Shown here in pieces: positions 42,394-50,645 of a stretch of DNA of 64,000 nucleotides. The stretch covers positions 1,984,001-2,048,000 of the forward strand of contig NZ_CP091786.1 in assembly GCF_022024015.1 (NCBI RefSeq). The letters run 5' to 3'. This DNA is from Prevotella sp. E9-3. Its GTDB lineage: Bacteria > Bacteroidota > Bacteroidia > Bacteroidales > Bacteroidaceae. The first letter of the stretch is position 1, and each line of letters opens with the position of its first letter. A model generated the notes under the pieces. That model was given only the letters and a program-made list of their open reading frames with translations. It made no database searches and had not been told where the DNA came from. The translations under genes and the position numbers were made by a program.

Positions 42394-43113
42394 ATGACAC
42401 TACAAGAAGCTATTGAAGCCCGACATAGTGTAAGGGCCTACAAAAATAAACCTTTGGCTGATGATGCAGTCAAGATACTGGAAGAGCAGATTGCTATTCT
42501 GAATCGTGAAGGACAACTCCATATGCAGTTAATCCTTAACGAACCTAAGGCATTCCAAGGTACTTTGGCTAAATATGGAAAGTTCCGTAATGCCAACAAC
42601 TATATTGTCATGGCAGGGAAAAAAGCTGAAGATCTTGATGAACGCATAGGTTACTATGGTGAGCATCTGGTGTTGTTGGCTCAGACACTTGGATTAAACA
42701 CTTGTTGGGTAGGCCTCTCTTACTCGAAGGTGCCAGGAACGTATGAGCTTGGCGAAGATGAGAAGATTGCTTGTTACATTGCTATCGGCTATGGTGAGAC
42801 ACAAGGTGTCAGCCATAAAATCAAGACCGTCGAGCAAATAAGCCACTCGGCCGTAAAGACACCTGGTTCGTCCAAGGATGCCAGTGACATCACTCCGTCA
42901 TGGTTTAAGAAGGGGGTTGAAGCTGCTTTGCTTGCTCCTACAGCAGTGAACCAACAGAAGTTCTCGTTTGAGTACATCGGAGTAAAGAATGATCGACATC
43001 AAATAAGAGCCAAGAAGGGATTTTCGATAATTGGTTATAATAAGATTGATTTAGGCATTGCCAAATATCACTTTGAGATTGGTGCAGAAGAAGTCAACTT
43101 TGATTGGGTATGA
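42394..43113 (+). CDS. Nitroreductase-family flavoprotein
   Basis: 239 aa FMN-dependent oxidoreductase. The N-terminal motif is TLQEAIEARHSVRAYKNKPL, followed by GEHLVLLAQTLGLNTCWVGL and AALLAPTAVNQQKFSF. It would use NAD(P)H to reduce quinones or nitro compounds; physiological substrate unknown. The stop overlaps the next gene's ATG by 4 bp (ATGA). Confidence 0.9.
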   Translation: MTLQEAIEARHSVRAYKNKPLADDAVKILEEQIAILNREGQLHMQLILNEPKAFQGTLAKYGKFRNANNYIVMAGKKAEDLDERIGYYGEHLVLLAQTLGLNTCWVGLSYSKVPGTYELGEDEKIACYIAIGYGETQGVSHKIKTVEQISHSAVKTPGSSKDASDITPSWFKKGVEAALLAPTAVNQQKFSFEYIGVKNDRHQIRAKKGFSIIGYNKIDLGIAKYHFEIGAEEVNFDWV

Positions 43114-43490
43114 ATATTGAAGAGGTTAGAGAGTACACATTATCACTTCCAGGAGTGACCGAAGACCAAGCGTTTGGTGAAGACATCCTAAACTTTCGCT
43201 TGGAAGGAAAGATATTTGTCTGCCTATGGTTAGGTGGTGGCAGATATGATATGAAGGACGGAGAATCAAGAATCGCCTTGAAGTTATCTCCAGACAGGAA
43301 TATCGAACTTAGGGAACGTTTCTCAGCTGTAACACCAGCCTATCATTGGAACAAGACGCACTGGAGCGACGTTTATTACGAAGAGATGGACGAAGCGTTA
43401 GTAAAGGGCTTAATAAAAGAGTCCTATCAGCTCATAGCATCGAAACTCCCAAAGGCCATTCGGTCAAAGTATTTATCTGCATCAAATTAA
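43110..43490 (+). CDS. MmcQ/YjbR-family protein
   Basis: 126 aa from ATG 43110, which overlaps the nitroreductase stop. Hallmarks are LSLPGVTEDQAFGEDILNFRLEGKIFVC, IALKLSPDRN and YHWNKTHWSDVYYEE. CyaY-like fold and DNA binding are suggested for the family without proven function. Confidence 0.88.
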   Translation: MNIEEVREYTLSLPGVTEDQAFGEDILNFRLEGKIFVCLWLGGGRYDMKDGESRIALKLSPDRNIELRERFSAVTPAYHWNKTHWSDVYYEEMDEALVKGLIKESYQLIASKLPKAIRSKYLSASN

Positions 43491-43491
43491 A

Positions 43492-43554
43492 TGCGATGTC
43501 ATAACAGGTGGTGCACAAGGCATAGATCGGCGCCTTGCCGCATATGTTAAAATT
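43492..43554 (+). pseudogene. Fragment of a SLOG/DprA-like domain
   Basis: About 21 codons: CDVITGGAQGIDRRLAAYVK, the GGAxGID nucleotide-binding motif of SLOG (DUF2493/YspA-type) proteins. No start and immediate decay after it. Confidence 0.5.
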
Positions 43555-43763
43555 GTCCACTTATTTTGGTCAATTATTCGATTATTTTGACAAATCAAAA
43601 TCGCAAACTAGAATAAAAATGCTTCTTTTTACTCCTTAAAAGTGACTTTGGACTTACTTCTAGAACCATGTTTTTGAGTAAAAATGAATTGATTAAGACA
43701 CTTTTTGACATCATATTTTCACATTTTTCTCAATGTTTAAACGCAAATAAAAAAGCCATATCG

Positions 43764-43860
43764 GAATAGAACGGTGACATACATAGCATCTTAACGGGAT
43801 TTGCAGTACCTTTCAATAAGAATTGCAGAATAATCTAACGGTGATTGCAGTATAATCTAA
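43764..43860. repeat. 22-bp tandem array, left part
   Basis: Units begin at 43764, 43786, 43808, 43830 and 43852, each 22 bp with core TAACGGTGATTGCAG (most degenerate at 43764 and 43808). The fifth unit is broken after 9 bp by the IS and resumes at 45547. Confidence 0.8.
43853..43860. repeat. IS target-site duplication, left copy
   Basis: TAATCTAA, matching 45547-45554 on the other side of the element. Confidence 0.85.
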
Positions 43861-45546
43861 CTAAAGTTTCCCACTTGCATATAAATCGTACTTAAGGCCT
43901 TAAAACACAAGGAAAAAAGAAGGAATGTCCAAAAGTTTTTGTATCTTTGTAGTGCAAATAAATCATTGATACATAAACAATTAAACATTCCTTATATGTT
44001 TGCAAAATTAAACAAAATCGGTGAGTTGACCAAGATATTGAGTGTTAAAAGTGAGACTAGTGACGCAATAATGCACTTCATGAGGTGTTTTGGCATAGGC
44101 AGAATCCTCTCCAAACACTCTTTGGACAAAATGCGCGGGCGAGATATGGCAGAGCAGATTCTGGCCATGATGGTTTTCCGTATTCTTGGTGAGACAATAG
44201 GCTCCTTGTCACTAACAAAGTTCCATGGTGTTCTTGAGGTCGGCAAAAATTGCTTCTACCGTCTGTTGGCTCGTTCGGAAATGAACTGGCAGATTCTGCA
44301 GCTATCTATGGCACGGCGTTTTCAAAGCATAGTACGCAAAGAAAATGCAGAGGAGACCGAAGCGCCAAAATGCTATATTGTTGATGACACAACTGTGACC
44401 AAAACCGGGCTACACTTCGAGGGGCTTAGTCGAGTGTTTGACCATGTCCTTGGCAAGTGTGTACTCGGTTACAAGCTGCTCCTGCTCGCGTTCTTCGATG
44501 GACGCAGTACATATACAGTAGACTTATCTATGCATCGGGAAGCAGGAAAGAAAGAAGACTTCAGCCTCTCAAAGAAAGAACGTTCCATGCAGTTCCACAA
44601 AGAGCGTAGCGAAAGCAATCCTGACTATGAGCGTTTTAAGGAACTGGATGCCAAGAAGAATGACAACGTAGCCAAAATGATAGAGAGGGCTTATAAGTTT
44701 GGCATTTGTGCTGCTTATGCACTGATGGACACGTGGTTTGTGAAGCCTCCATTGGTTTGCGCTATAAGGAAGATAGCAGGTGGAGCGATACATGTCGTAG
44801 GCCGTCTTGCCATGGGAAAGGACAAGTATGCAGTCGGCTCACGCAGATACAATGTTCATGAGCTTATATCCTTGCACGAGCGTGAGGCTGTTGTGTGCCG
44901 CAAGTATAAGTGCATGTATTTCGAGCAACGGGTGATGATGGGGGATACATGTGTGAAGATATTCTTCATCAGAGTCGGACGGAATAAGAATTGGGACGCT
45001 ATTGTCACGACGGACACCCACATGAAGTTTGTGGAAGCCTTTGAGATATACCAAATACGCTGGAATATAGAAGTGCTGATAAAGGAGTGCCGGCAATATC
45101 TTGGACTTGGCTCATACCAGGGTACAGATTTCGACGAGCAAATTGCCGACTGCACGCTCTGTCTTATGACGCACATGGTGCTGACATTGGGCCAGCGGTT
45201 CAACCAGTATGAAGCACTTGGAGAGTTGTTCCGTGAGACAAGACGAGAATTGTTTGAGCTCACTCAATGGCGCCGTACACTGGAGATCATCAAGAATCTG
45301 CTTAACGTGTTGGCAGTAAAACTCTGCATCAATGTGGCTGATACCATGGAGAATTTGATGGAAGGTACACAGACTGTTGATGAGCTTGAAGCAATCCTAC
45401 TTGCTTTGTCACCATTAGATGCTGTAGCAGACTATTGATATAGAGCATTAACTTACGTTTGCAAAATGTTAATGAATTGTTTATCTGTAAATTACAAGAT
45501 ACAATCATTTGAAAAAGCCTATAAAATGGCAAGTGGGAAACTTTAG
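43861..45546 (+). mobile_element. Complete IS4-like insertion sequence (1686 bp)
   Basis: Perfect 18-bp terminal inverted repeats (CTAAAGTTTCCCACTTGC at 43861-43878 and its complement at 45529-45546), an intact transposase and an exact 8-bp target duplication. The promoter box TATCTTTG (43942-43949) is inside the element. Recent insertion is implied by the perfect duplication. Confidence 0.92.
43996..45438 (+). CDS. IS4-family DDE transposase
   Basis: 480 aa from ATG 43996; the frame is open further upstream but the promoter box lies at 43942. Catalytic motifs: first Asp in CYIVDDTTVTKTG, second in CAAYALMDTWFVKPP, and the Y-R-E-K motif in YQIRWNIEVLIKECRQYLGLGSYQ. It is full length and apparently functional. 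Confidence 0.93.
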   Translation: MFAKLNKIGELTKILSVKSETSDAIMHFMRCFGIGRILSKHSLDKMRGRDMAEQILAMMVFRILGETIGSLSLTKFHGVLEVGKNCFYRLLARSEMNWQILQLSMARRFQSIVRKENAEETEAPKCYIVDDTTVTKTGLHFEGLSRVFDHVLGKCVLGYKLLLLAFFDGRSTYTVDLSMHREAGKKEDFSLSKKERSMQFHKERSESNPDYERFKELDAKKNDNVAKMIERAYKFGICAAYALMDTWFVKPPLVCAIRKIAGGAIHVVGRLAMGKDKYAVGSRRYNVHELISLHEREAVVCRKYKCMYFEQRVMMGDTCVKIFFIRVGRNKNWDAIVTTDTHMKFVEAFEIYQIRWNIEVLIKECRQYLGLGSYQGTDFDEQIADCTLCLMTHMVLTLGQRFNQYEALGELFRETRRELFELTQWRRTLEIIKNLLNVLAVKLCINVADTMENLMEGTQTVDELEAILLALSPLDAVADY

Positions 45547-45611
45547 TAATCTAACGGTGATTGCAACATAAAATAACGGTGTTTCCTGCATAATTTAATG
45601 GTGATTGTATG
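45547..45611. repeat. 22-bp tandem array, right part
   Basis: Completes the broken unit (45547-45567) and adds two more at 45568 and 45590. The first 8 bp are the right copy of the IS target duplication. Confidence 0.8.
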
Positions 45612-45903
45612 CCTATTTGGCGTAAAAGTTCAGCTATTTTGTTCATTTTTGTGTATTTTGCTTTAGTTACCCTTCGTCAAAACTCGAAAATTTTCGACCA
45701 GCATTACACTTGGTGATTTTCGTGAGAATTATGAGCGTATTGAAATGTTAAAACACGGATGGCGGAATAACAGAAAAAGAGAACAAAAACTTCAAAACAC
45801 AGGTTATACTTCTCTATGTTTTCTATGCCATCATCCTTGAATTTACATTTTTATTTGTATTTTTGCAACGACAATAAAAAACTCATGTAATTATATATTG
45901 ACA
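45612..45903. other. Intergenic region with promoter, otherwise featureless
   Basis: No ORF. TATTTTTG at 45858-45865 with TTG at 45837-45839 (18-bp gap) is a likely promoter for the gene at 45940. Confidence 0.5.
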
Positions 45904-45925
45904 AAAATGGTGGTACCGCCATTTT
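45904..45925. promoter_or_regulatory. 22-bp palindrome in the leader of the TIGR04076 gene
   Basis: Arms AAAATGG / CCATTTT around GGTACC with a single mismatched pair. It lies about 35-50 nt into the predicted transcript, 14 bp before the ATG. Could be an operator or a translation-control hairpin. Confidence 0.5.
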
Positions 45926-45939
45926 GAAATCTAAACGAA

Positions 45940-46284
45940 ATGAATAAAGTCAGAATCACGGCTATCCGACAAACGGTCTATCCAGACCTGATGGCGAAAT
46001 ATGAAAACCCGATCCAACACGCATGCGATGTGAAAGAAGGACAGCAGTGGATTTCTGTTGATGGCCAACGACCAGATGGAATGTGTCCGTCAGCATGGGG
46101 GTCCATGCGAGAGTTTGTGGAATCACTTGCCAAGGGCGAAGGAAACTTTTTTGCAGAGCGAAGCGTTTCCACTGACGGATCTTACGTTTATCACGATGGT
46201 TGGATGAAGAACCCCATGAGTGCGATGATCAGTTGTAACGATGGTTTCCGTCCGTTCAGTTTTTATATTGAAGTAATTGAATAA
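45940..46284 (+). CDS. TIGR04076 family protein
   Basis: 114 aa. The TIGR04076 pattern is recognisable: VRITAIRQTVYPDLMAKY near the N-terminus, CDVKEGQQWISVDG, MCPSAWGSMREFVESLAKGEG and a C-terminal ISCNDGFRPFSFYIE. Paired Cys residues suggest metal or redox chemistry. Function unknown. No operon partner. Confidence 0.82.
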   Translation: MNKVRITAIRQTVYPDLMAKYENPIQHACDVKEGQQWISVDGQRPDGMCPSAWGSMREFVESLAKGEGNFFAERSVSTDGSYVYHDGWMKNPMSAMISCNDGFRPFSFYIEVIE

Positions 46285-46469
46285 TAGTATATTTGACATG
46301 ATAGATGCCACAGGGGCTGGCTACAAGAGAGACCCCGTATGCGAAATGTAGAGGCAGGTAACTATAGGCAAAAATGCCGTTATCGCAGCAAAATCCACTA
46401 ATAATAAAATAAGTATAGAAGGAGAGCATGTAATCTTTCGCATGCCCTGAATTAATAACGAGACAACAG
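46285..46469 (+). other. Interrupted small ORF / gene remnant, unassigned
   Basis: From ATG 46298 the frame reads MIDATGAGYKRDPVCEM, stops once (TAG at 46349), and continues as RQVTIGKNAVIAAKSTNNK and ISIEGEHVIFRMP to a second stop at 46450. It may be a decayed gene; no family recognised. Confidence 0.35.
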
Positions 46470-47087
46470 ATGAAAACAGAAATAAACCCAAACGAGACAA
46501 GCAGATGCGAAGCATTCAAATGGTGGATATCATCCACGCAACCGATGGTAACGTTCGTAAGGACTTTCAACGTAGGCAGACTGCGAAAAGCCAGCAAGCG
46601 CATGGGCATTAAATTCAACGCATTGTTGTGTTGGTGCATCTGCAAGGCAGCAAGCACGATAGACGAATTCTACCTTTTGCCAGAAGACGGCAAATTGTAC
46701 CGCTACGACAAGTTGGCTGTCAACGTGATAGTACAAAACAAGAAAGGCAGCATCAGCATGTGCGACATCCCCTACTCTGATGACATACGGACTTTTGACG
46801 CCGACTACCAACGACTAACAGCACTTGCTATAGAGAAGTGCGAGATACTGTCATTAGACGGCTATATGGTCATAGGCACTTCGGCATTGCCACATACCGA
46901 ACTGGACGTTGTTGTGAACCAATACTCAGGCACGCTGAACAATCCATTTGCCGTTTGGGGAAGGTATCGCAGAAGTCTGTTCAAGACCACGCTACCCATT
47001 AGTTTCCAGTTTCACCACGTCCAGATGGACGGCTTACAAGTTGGGCATTTTCTGAATAATCTACAGGTAGAAATCAACCGATTGTAG
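46470..47087 (+). CDS. Chloramphenicol-acetyltransferase-like protein
   Basis: 205 aa, CAT family trimeric fold. The catalytic motif QFHHVQMDGLQVGHF corresponds to the HHxxxDG of CAT. ISTSALPHTELDVV-like and RMGIKFNALLCWCICKAAS segments support the family. It is shorter by ~10 residues than classical CatA, and the N-terminal substrate-binding region differs, so chloramphenicol resistance should not be assumed. Confidence 0.82.
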   Translation: MKTEINPNETSRCEAFKWWISSTQPMVTFVRTFNVGRLRKASKRMGIKFNALLCWCICKAASTIDEFYLLPEDGKLYRYDKLAVNVIVQNKKGSISMCDIPYSDDIRTFDADYQRLTALAIEKCEILSLDGYMVIGTSALPHTELDVVVNQYSGTLNNPFAVWGRYRRSLFKTTLPISFQFHHVQMDGLQVGHFLNNLQVEINRL

Positions 47088-47150
47088 ATAAAAAAGTACG
47101 CTTTCCATTTATCAACAAGAGGGAGTATCACACATGACACGCTCTCTTGT

Positions 47151-48047
47151 TTAACATTTCCCCACAAACTCGCTGGGAGTAAGACCCGTGATGCGTTTGA
47201 ACAGACGGGTGAAATGGTGAGGGAAATCAAAACCGAGGAGGCGGGAGGTCTCGCTGATGTTATGCCCTTGCATCAGCAGGCTTTTCGCCTGATTTATTAT
47301 ATATTTATGTATGTAGCCAATAGCCGTTCCGCCTGTAGCCTTATGGACGATGTCACCAAAATAACGAGGCGAATAGGCTAGTTGGGAGGAACACCATGCA
47401 ACAGTAGGCAAGCCTTGCGACAGTTGACGGTTCTCTCGGAAATAGGTTTGCAGCAGATTGTGGAAGCGCTTCAGCAAGTCGGTCTCTCCTTTATCCTCTT
47501 CCGACAGTTGGCGTTGGTAGATGCGGTTGCAGTATTCCAGTATCAGGTGCAGATAGCCAAGCAGCACATTTCTCAAAGACGGGGAGTCCTCGTGTGTCTG
47601 CAACTCTTGTCGCATCTGGGTCACCAGTTGCGTGATACAGAGCCATTCGTCGGGCTCCATGCACAGCGAACCATCAAAGAAATACGAGAAGAACTGATAG
47701 CGGTCTATCTGGCGTTCCAGTTCAGTGCCGTTCAACAGTTCGGGCGACCACAGCAGCACCCAACCACATAACGAGATGCGTTCGCCGTTGTCCTCCAGTC
47801 CACCGATCTGTCCTGGTTCCACTGCAATGATAGAACCATCGCTCACCTGCCATTTCCGCATGCCGTATGAGAGATTACGGGGGAACTGCCGCTGAATGAA
47901 CAGCCCATACACGCCATAGTTGTTCAGACTGTGACGGAAGGGTGCCAGCTCGTCGTAATGGATGATGCTAATTAATGGGTGCAACACTGGTGCATCCACA
48001 AAACGAGCGTAGTCGTTAGGAGTTTCAACCTTCAGAATATTCTTCAT
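47151..48047 (-). CDS. AraC-family transcriptional regulator
   Basis: 298 aa from ATG 48047; the promoter box TACATTTG (48056-48063, - strand) rules out the start at 48068. Cupin-like sensor domain, then two HTH units: PTVAWCSSQLAYSPRYFGDIVHKATGGTAIGYI and NISETSRLLGFDFPHHFTRLFKRITGLTPSEF (in pieces). It is divergent to a lipoprotein-flavodoxin-hydrolase operon, its probable target. Confidence 0.92.
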   Translation of the reverse strand: MKNILKVETPNDYARFVDAPVLHPLISIIHYDELAPFRHSLNNYGVYGLFIQRQFPRNLSYGMRKWQVSDGSIIAVEPGQIGGLEDNGERISLCGWVLLWSPELLNGTELERQIDRYQFFSYFFDGSLCMEPDEWLCITQLVTQMRQELQTHEDSPSLRNVLLGYLHLILEYCNRIYQRQLSEEDKGETDLLKRFHNLLQTYFRENRQLSQGLPTVAWCSSQLAYSPRYFGDIVHKATGGTAIGYIHKYIINQAKSLLMQGHNISETSRLLGFDFPHHFTRLFKRITGLTPSEFVGKC

Positions 48048-48170
48048 ATCGGTGGCAAATGTACGCAAAATAGTCTAATAATGGTAGAAAATTAATAGTT
48101 TTTTAGCGCTTTCTGCGAAATTGGTATATAATCAGCCAATTTGTGTAATACCTATATTATATATTGTTCG

Positions 48171-48178
48171 TATCTTTG
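48171..48178 (+). promoter_or_regulatory. Promoter -7 box of the cyclophilin-like/flavodoxin/hydrolase operon
   Basis: TATCTTTG followed by C, 50 bp before the ATG at 48228. The -33 element is absent, as expected for AraC-type activation (inference). GGAG at 48219-48222 is a possible ribosome-binding site. Confidence 0.6.
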
Positions 48179-48227
48179 CAGTCGTAATGAGACTCGATTA
48201 TGACAAACTTAAAAAAAGAAAGGAGAG

Positions 48228-48806
48228 ATGCGACAGATTCTATTATTTTTAGCCGCCATGCTGTTCTGCAGCTGTTCTGCAGACAACGAAGCGAAAGCAG
48301 AAGCACCTACTATGAATAAAATTTATATCACTATCGATGGACAAACGCAAAGCGCGACACTTGTGGATAATGATGCCACACGCGAGTTGGTTGCTGCACT
48401 TCAGAACGCACCCATAACAGTGACTCTCAACGACAACGATTTTGAGATATGGGGTTCTTTAGGCAAATCGCTGACAACGAAAAACGAGCAGATGACAGCC
48501 CTACCCGGAGACATCGTTCTTTATAACGGCAGCAACATATGCATCTTCTACGAGTCAAACTCTTGGAGCTATACTCGTTTAGGACATATCGACGGACTGT
48601 CAGAAAATGAGCTTCGCACATTCCTCAAAGCAGGCGAAAGCAACATCAGTGTTACCCTGTCGCTTGCACTGTCCACAGGCATCAATACAGTTAAGAGTGA
48701 AAAGTTAAAAGATAAAAAATGCTATACTCTGCAAGGCACATTAGCTCAGGCTGGACATAAAGGAATCATAATTCAAAACGGTAAAAAGATAATTAGAAAG
48801 CAATGA
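48228..48806 (+). CDS. Cyclophilin-like-fold lipoprotein
   Basis: 192 aa. Signal and lipobox-like segment (LFLAAMLFCSCSADN). Residues ~28-140 form the cyclophilin-like domain (IYITIDGQTQSATLVDNDATRELVAAL, FEIWGSLGKSL, LPGDIVLYNGSNICIFYESNSWSYTRLGHI in pieces). The C-terminal segment CYTLQGTLAQAGHKGIIIQNGKKIIRK resembles the short terminal domain found on many exported Prevotella/Bacteroides proteins. The joining linker (VKSEKLKDKK) is encoded by an A-rich simple repeat. Its stop overlaps the flavodoxin start by 4 bp. Confidence 0.8.
   Translation: MRQILLFLAAMLFCSCSADNEAKAEAPTMNKIYITIDGQTQSATLVDNDATRELVAALQNAPITVTLNDNDFEIWGSLGKSLTTKNEQMTALPGDIVLYNGSNICIFYESNSWSYTRLGHIDGLSENELRTFLKAGESNISVTLSLALSTGINTVKSEKLKDKKCYTLQGTLAQAGHKGIIIQNGKKIIRKQ
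48690..48718 (+). repeat. A-rich simple repeat encoding a protein linker
   Basis: Repetition of (A)AGTTAAAAG / AGTGAAAAG, read in frame as VKSEKLKD between the cyclophilin-like domain and the C-terminal tail. Confidence 0.55.
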
Positions 48807-49339
48807 AAAAAGTTATAGTTATTTCCACAAGTCTGCGTCACGGCTCAAACAGCGACATGTTAGCAGACAAGTTCGTTGAAGGAGCAAAGGCTGCCGGAAA
48901 CAAAGTAGAGAAGATTTCTCTTGTAGGTAAGAATATACAGTTTTGCAAAGGCTGCTTCGGTTGCCAAAAGCTGGGCCGCTGTGTCATCAACGACGATGTG
49001 AACGACATCATGGCAAAGGTACTGGAGGCCGATGTAGTATGTTGGGCTACACCTATTTACTATTATGAGATGAGCGGTCAGATGAAGACCCTCATAGACC
49101 GCATGAACGGTATGTACGAACAGGATTATCAGTTTCGCGATGTCTATATGCTGTCAACGGCAGCAGAAGACGAGGACGATACTTCAACGAGAGCAGAAGC
49201 AGGCCTGAAAGGATGGGTGGATTGCTATCCTAAGTCACGCATGGCTGGCACACTATTCTGTGGAGGCGTGAACGAAGCTCGTGAGATAATGGGTAATCCC
49301 AAACTCCAAGAGGCATTTGAATTAGGAGAAAAGGTATAA
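48803..49339 (+). CDS. Flavodoxin-family NAD(P)H-dependent oxidoreductase
   Basis: 178 aa FMN-reductase fold. FMN-binding STSLRHGSNSDMLADKF near the N-terminus and ATPIYYYEMSGQMKTLIDRM in the middle. A cysteine cluster (CKGCFGCQKLGRC) follows the first motif, as in iron-sulfur-flavoprotein relatives. Coupled to the lipoprotein gene by a 4-bp overlap. Confidence 0.88.
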   Translation: MKKVIVISTSLRHGSNSDMLADKFVEGAKAAGNKVEKISLVGKNIQFCKGCFGCQKLGRCVINDDVNDIMAKVLEADVVCWATPIYYYEMSGQMKTLIDRMNGMYEQDYQFRDVYMLSTAAEDEDDTSTRAEAGLKGWVDCYPKSRMAGTLFCGGVNEAREIMGNPKLQEAFELGEKV

Positions 49340-49357
49340 CATAGAAAGTAGAGAAAA

Positions 49358-50488
49358 ATGAAAAGGTCTTTTTTCGCCACGATACTGATATGCAGTATCC
49401 TCGTAGCATGTAACAACAAACAAACGACTAATAACGATATGGAACAGAAGTTAGAATTGACGCAGGAGTGGGATAAGGTGTTCCCGCTGAGCGAGAAAGT
49501 GAACCACCGCAAGGTGACGTTTGAAACACAATACGGACTGACACTTGCCGCCGACCTCTATATACCAAAAGAAATTAAGGAAGTTAAGAAGCTTCCTGCC
49601 ATTGCCGTAAGCGGTCCTTTCGGAGCAGTGAAGGAACAGTGCAGCGGACTCTATGCCATGAAGATGGCAGAACGTGGTTTCGTGGCACTGGCTTTCGACC
49701 CTTCCTATACGGGTGAGAGCAGCGGTGAACCACGTCGCACAGCTTCGCCAGACATCAATACCGAGGACTTTATGGCTGCTGTCGATTTCCTGTCTAGGCA
49801 GGACAATGTTGATGCCGAGCGTATTGGTATCATCGGCATCTGCGGTTGGGGAGGCATCGCCCTGAATGCTGCCGCCGCCGACACGCGCATCAAGGCTACT
49901 GTGGCCTCAACGATGTATGACATGACCCGCGTCAGCGGTAACGACTACAATGATGCTTTCGACGATGAGCAGTGGCGCCACAGAAACCGTGAGAACCTTT
50001 CGAAGCAGCGCTTGGAGGACCCTAACGCGATGGCAGGCGGCGTACTGGACACCGTGCCCCCACAAGCACCCAACTTCGTGCATGACTACTATGACTATTA
50101 CAAGACCTCACGCGGCTACCACAAGCGTTCAGGCAATTCAAACGACGGCTGGCGCGTCATCGGTACGCAGGCCTATGCCAACAGCCGTTTCCTGTACTAC
50201 ATCAATGAGATTCGCTCTGCCGTACTCGTGATGCACGGCGCCGACGCCCATTCACGCTACTTTGGCGAGGCAGCCTATCACTATATGGTAGAGGGCCGTG
50301 CCGAGGGCTATAAGTTTGTGGGTGAGCCGAACCCCAATCCTGAGAATAAGCAGCTGCTCATCATCCCCGATGCCACCCATTGCGACCTCTACGATGGCGG
50401 CTACGAGGAAAAGGAAGGCAAGGGCCAGCCCAAAAACATGATTCCCTGGGACACACTGGCTGAGTTTTTCCTCAAGAACTTAAAGTAA
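49358..50488 (+). CDS. Alpha/beta hydrolase lipoprotein (dienelactone-hydrolase-like)
   Basis: 376 aa. Lipobox LVAC at the end of the signal peptide. The nucleophile elbow is IIGICGWGGIALN, with Cys in the nucleophile position as in dienelactone hydrolase (GxCxG), in place of Ser. VASTMYDMTR and a C-terminal His (IIPDATHCDLYDG) complete the likely triad. Third gene of the AraC-linked operon. Substrate unknown. Confidence 0.85.
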   Translation: MKRSFFATILICSILVACNNKQTTNNDMEQKLELTQEWDKVFPLSEKVNHRKVTFETQYGLTLAADLYIPKEIKEVKKLPAIAVSGPFGAVKEQCSGLYAMKMAERGFVALAFDPSYTGESSGEPRRTASPDINTEDFMAAVDFLSRQDNVDAERIGIIGICGWGGIALNAAAADTRIKATVASTMYDMTRVSGNDYNDAFDDEQWRHRNRENLSKQRLEDPNAMAGGVLDTVPPQAPNFVHDYYDYYKTSRGYHKRSGNSNDGWRVIGTQAYANSRFLYYINEIRSAVLVMHGADAHSRYFGEAAYHYMVEGRAEGYKFVGEPNPNPENKQLLIIPDATHCDLYDGGYEEKEGKGQPKNMIPWDTLAEFFLKNLK

Positions 50489-50644
50489 TGGCAGTTGCAG
50501 AATGAAGCGGGCACCTGTGTTGTAGCTAGTGTCCAACCATATTTTACCCCCTATTCTTCGGGCCAGCGAACGGGCAACGGTAAGGCCGATGCCCGTTCCG
50601 TTGTAATACTGGTCGAGCTGAACAAACTCTTCGAATAGAAACAG
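50480..50644 (-). pseudogene. 3' remnant of a sensor histidine kinase
   Basis: Opposite to the hydrolase gene, overlapping its stop by 9 bp. The frame reads KLFLFEEFVQLDQYYNGTGI, GLTVARSLARRIGGKIWLDT, SYNTGARFILQLPLL-stop, i.e. the G1/G2 ATP-binding boxes of a hybrid two-component kinase. All upstream domains are lost, and the fragment starts where the SGNH gene ends. Confidence 0.75.
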
Positions 50645-50645
50645 T

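Noticed and set aside
43764..45611. CRISPR array
   Set aside because: The 22-bp units are contiguous without spacers and no cas genes are present.
46256..46657. 133-codon - strand ORF antisense to the CAT-like gene
   Set aside because: It overlaps two genes on the other strand and shows no family motif.
46470..47087. Chloramphenicol resistance gene
   Set aside because: The fold and catalytic His are those of CAT, but many CAT-like chromosomal proteins do not act on chloramphenicol and the N-terminal region differs.
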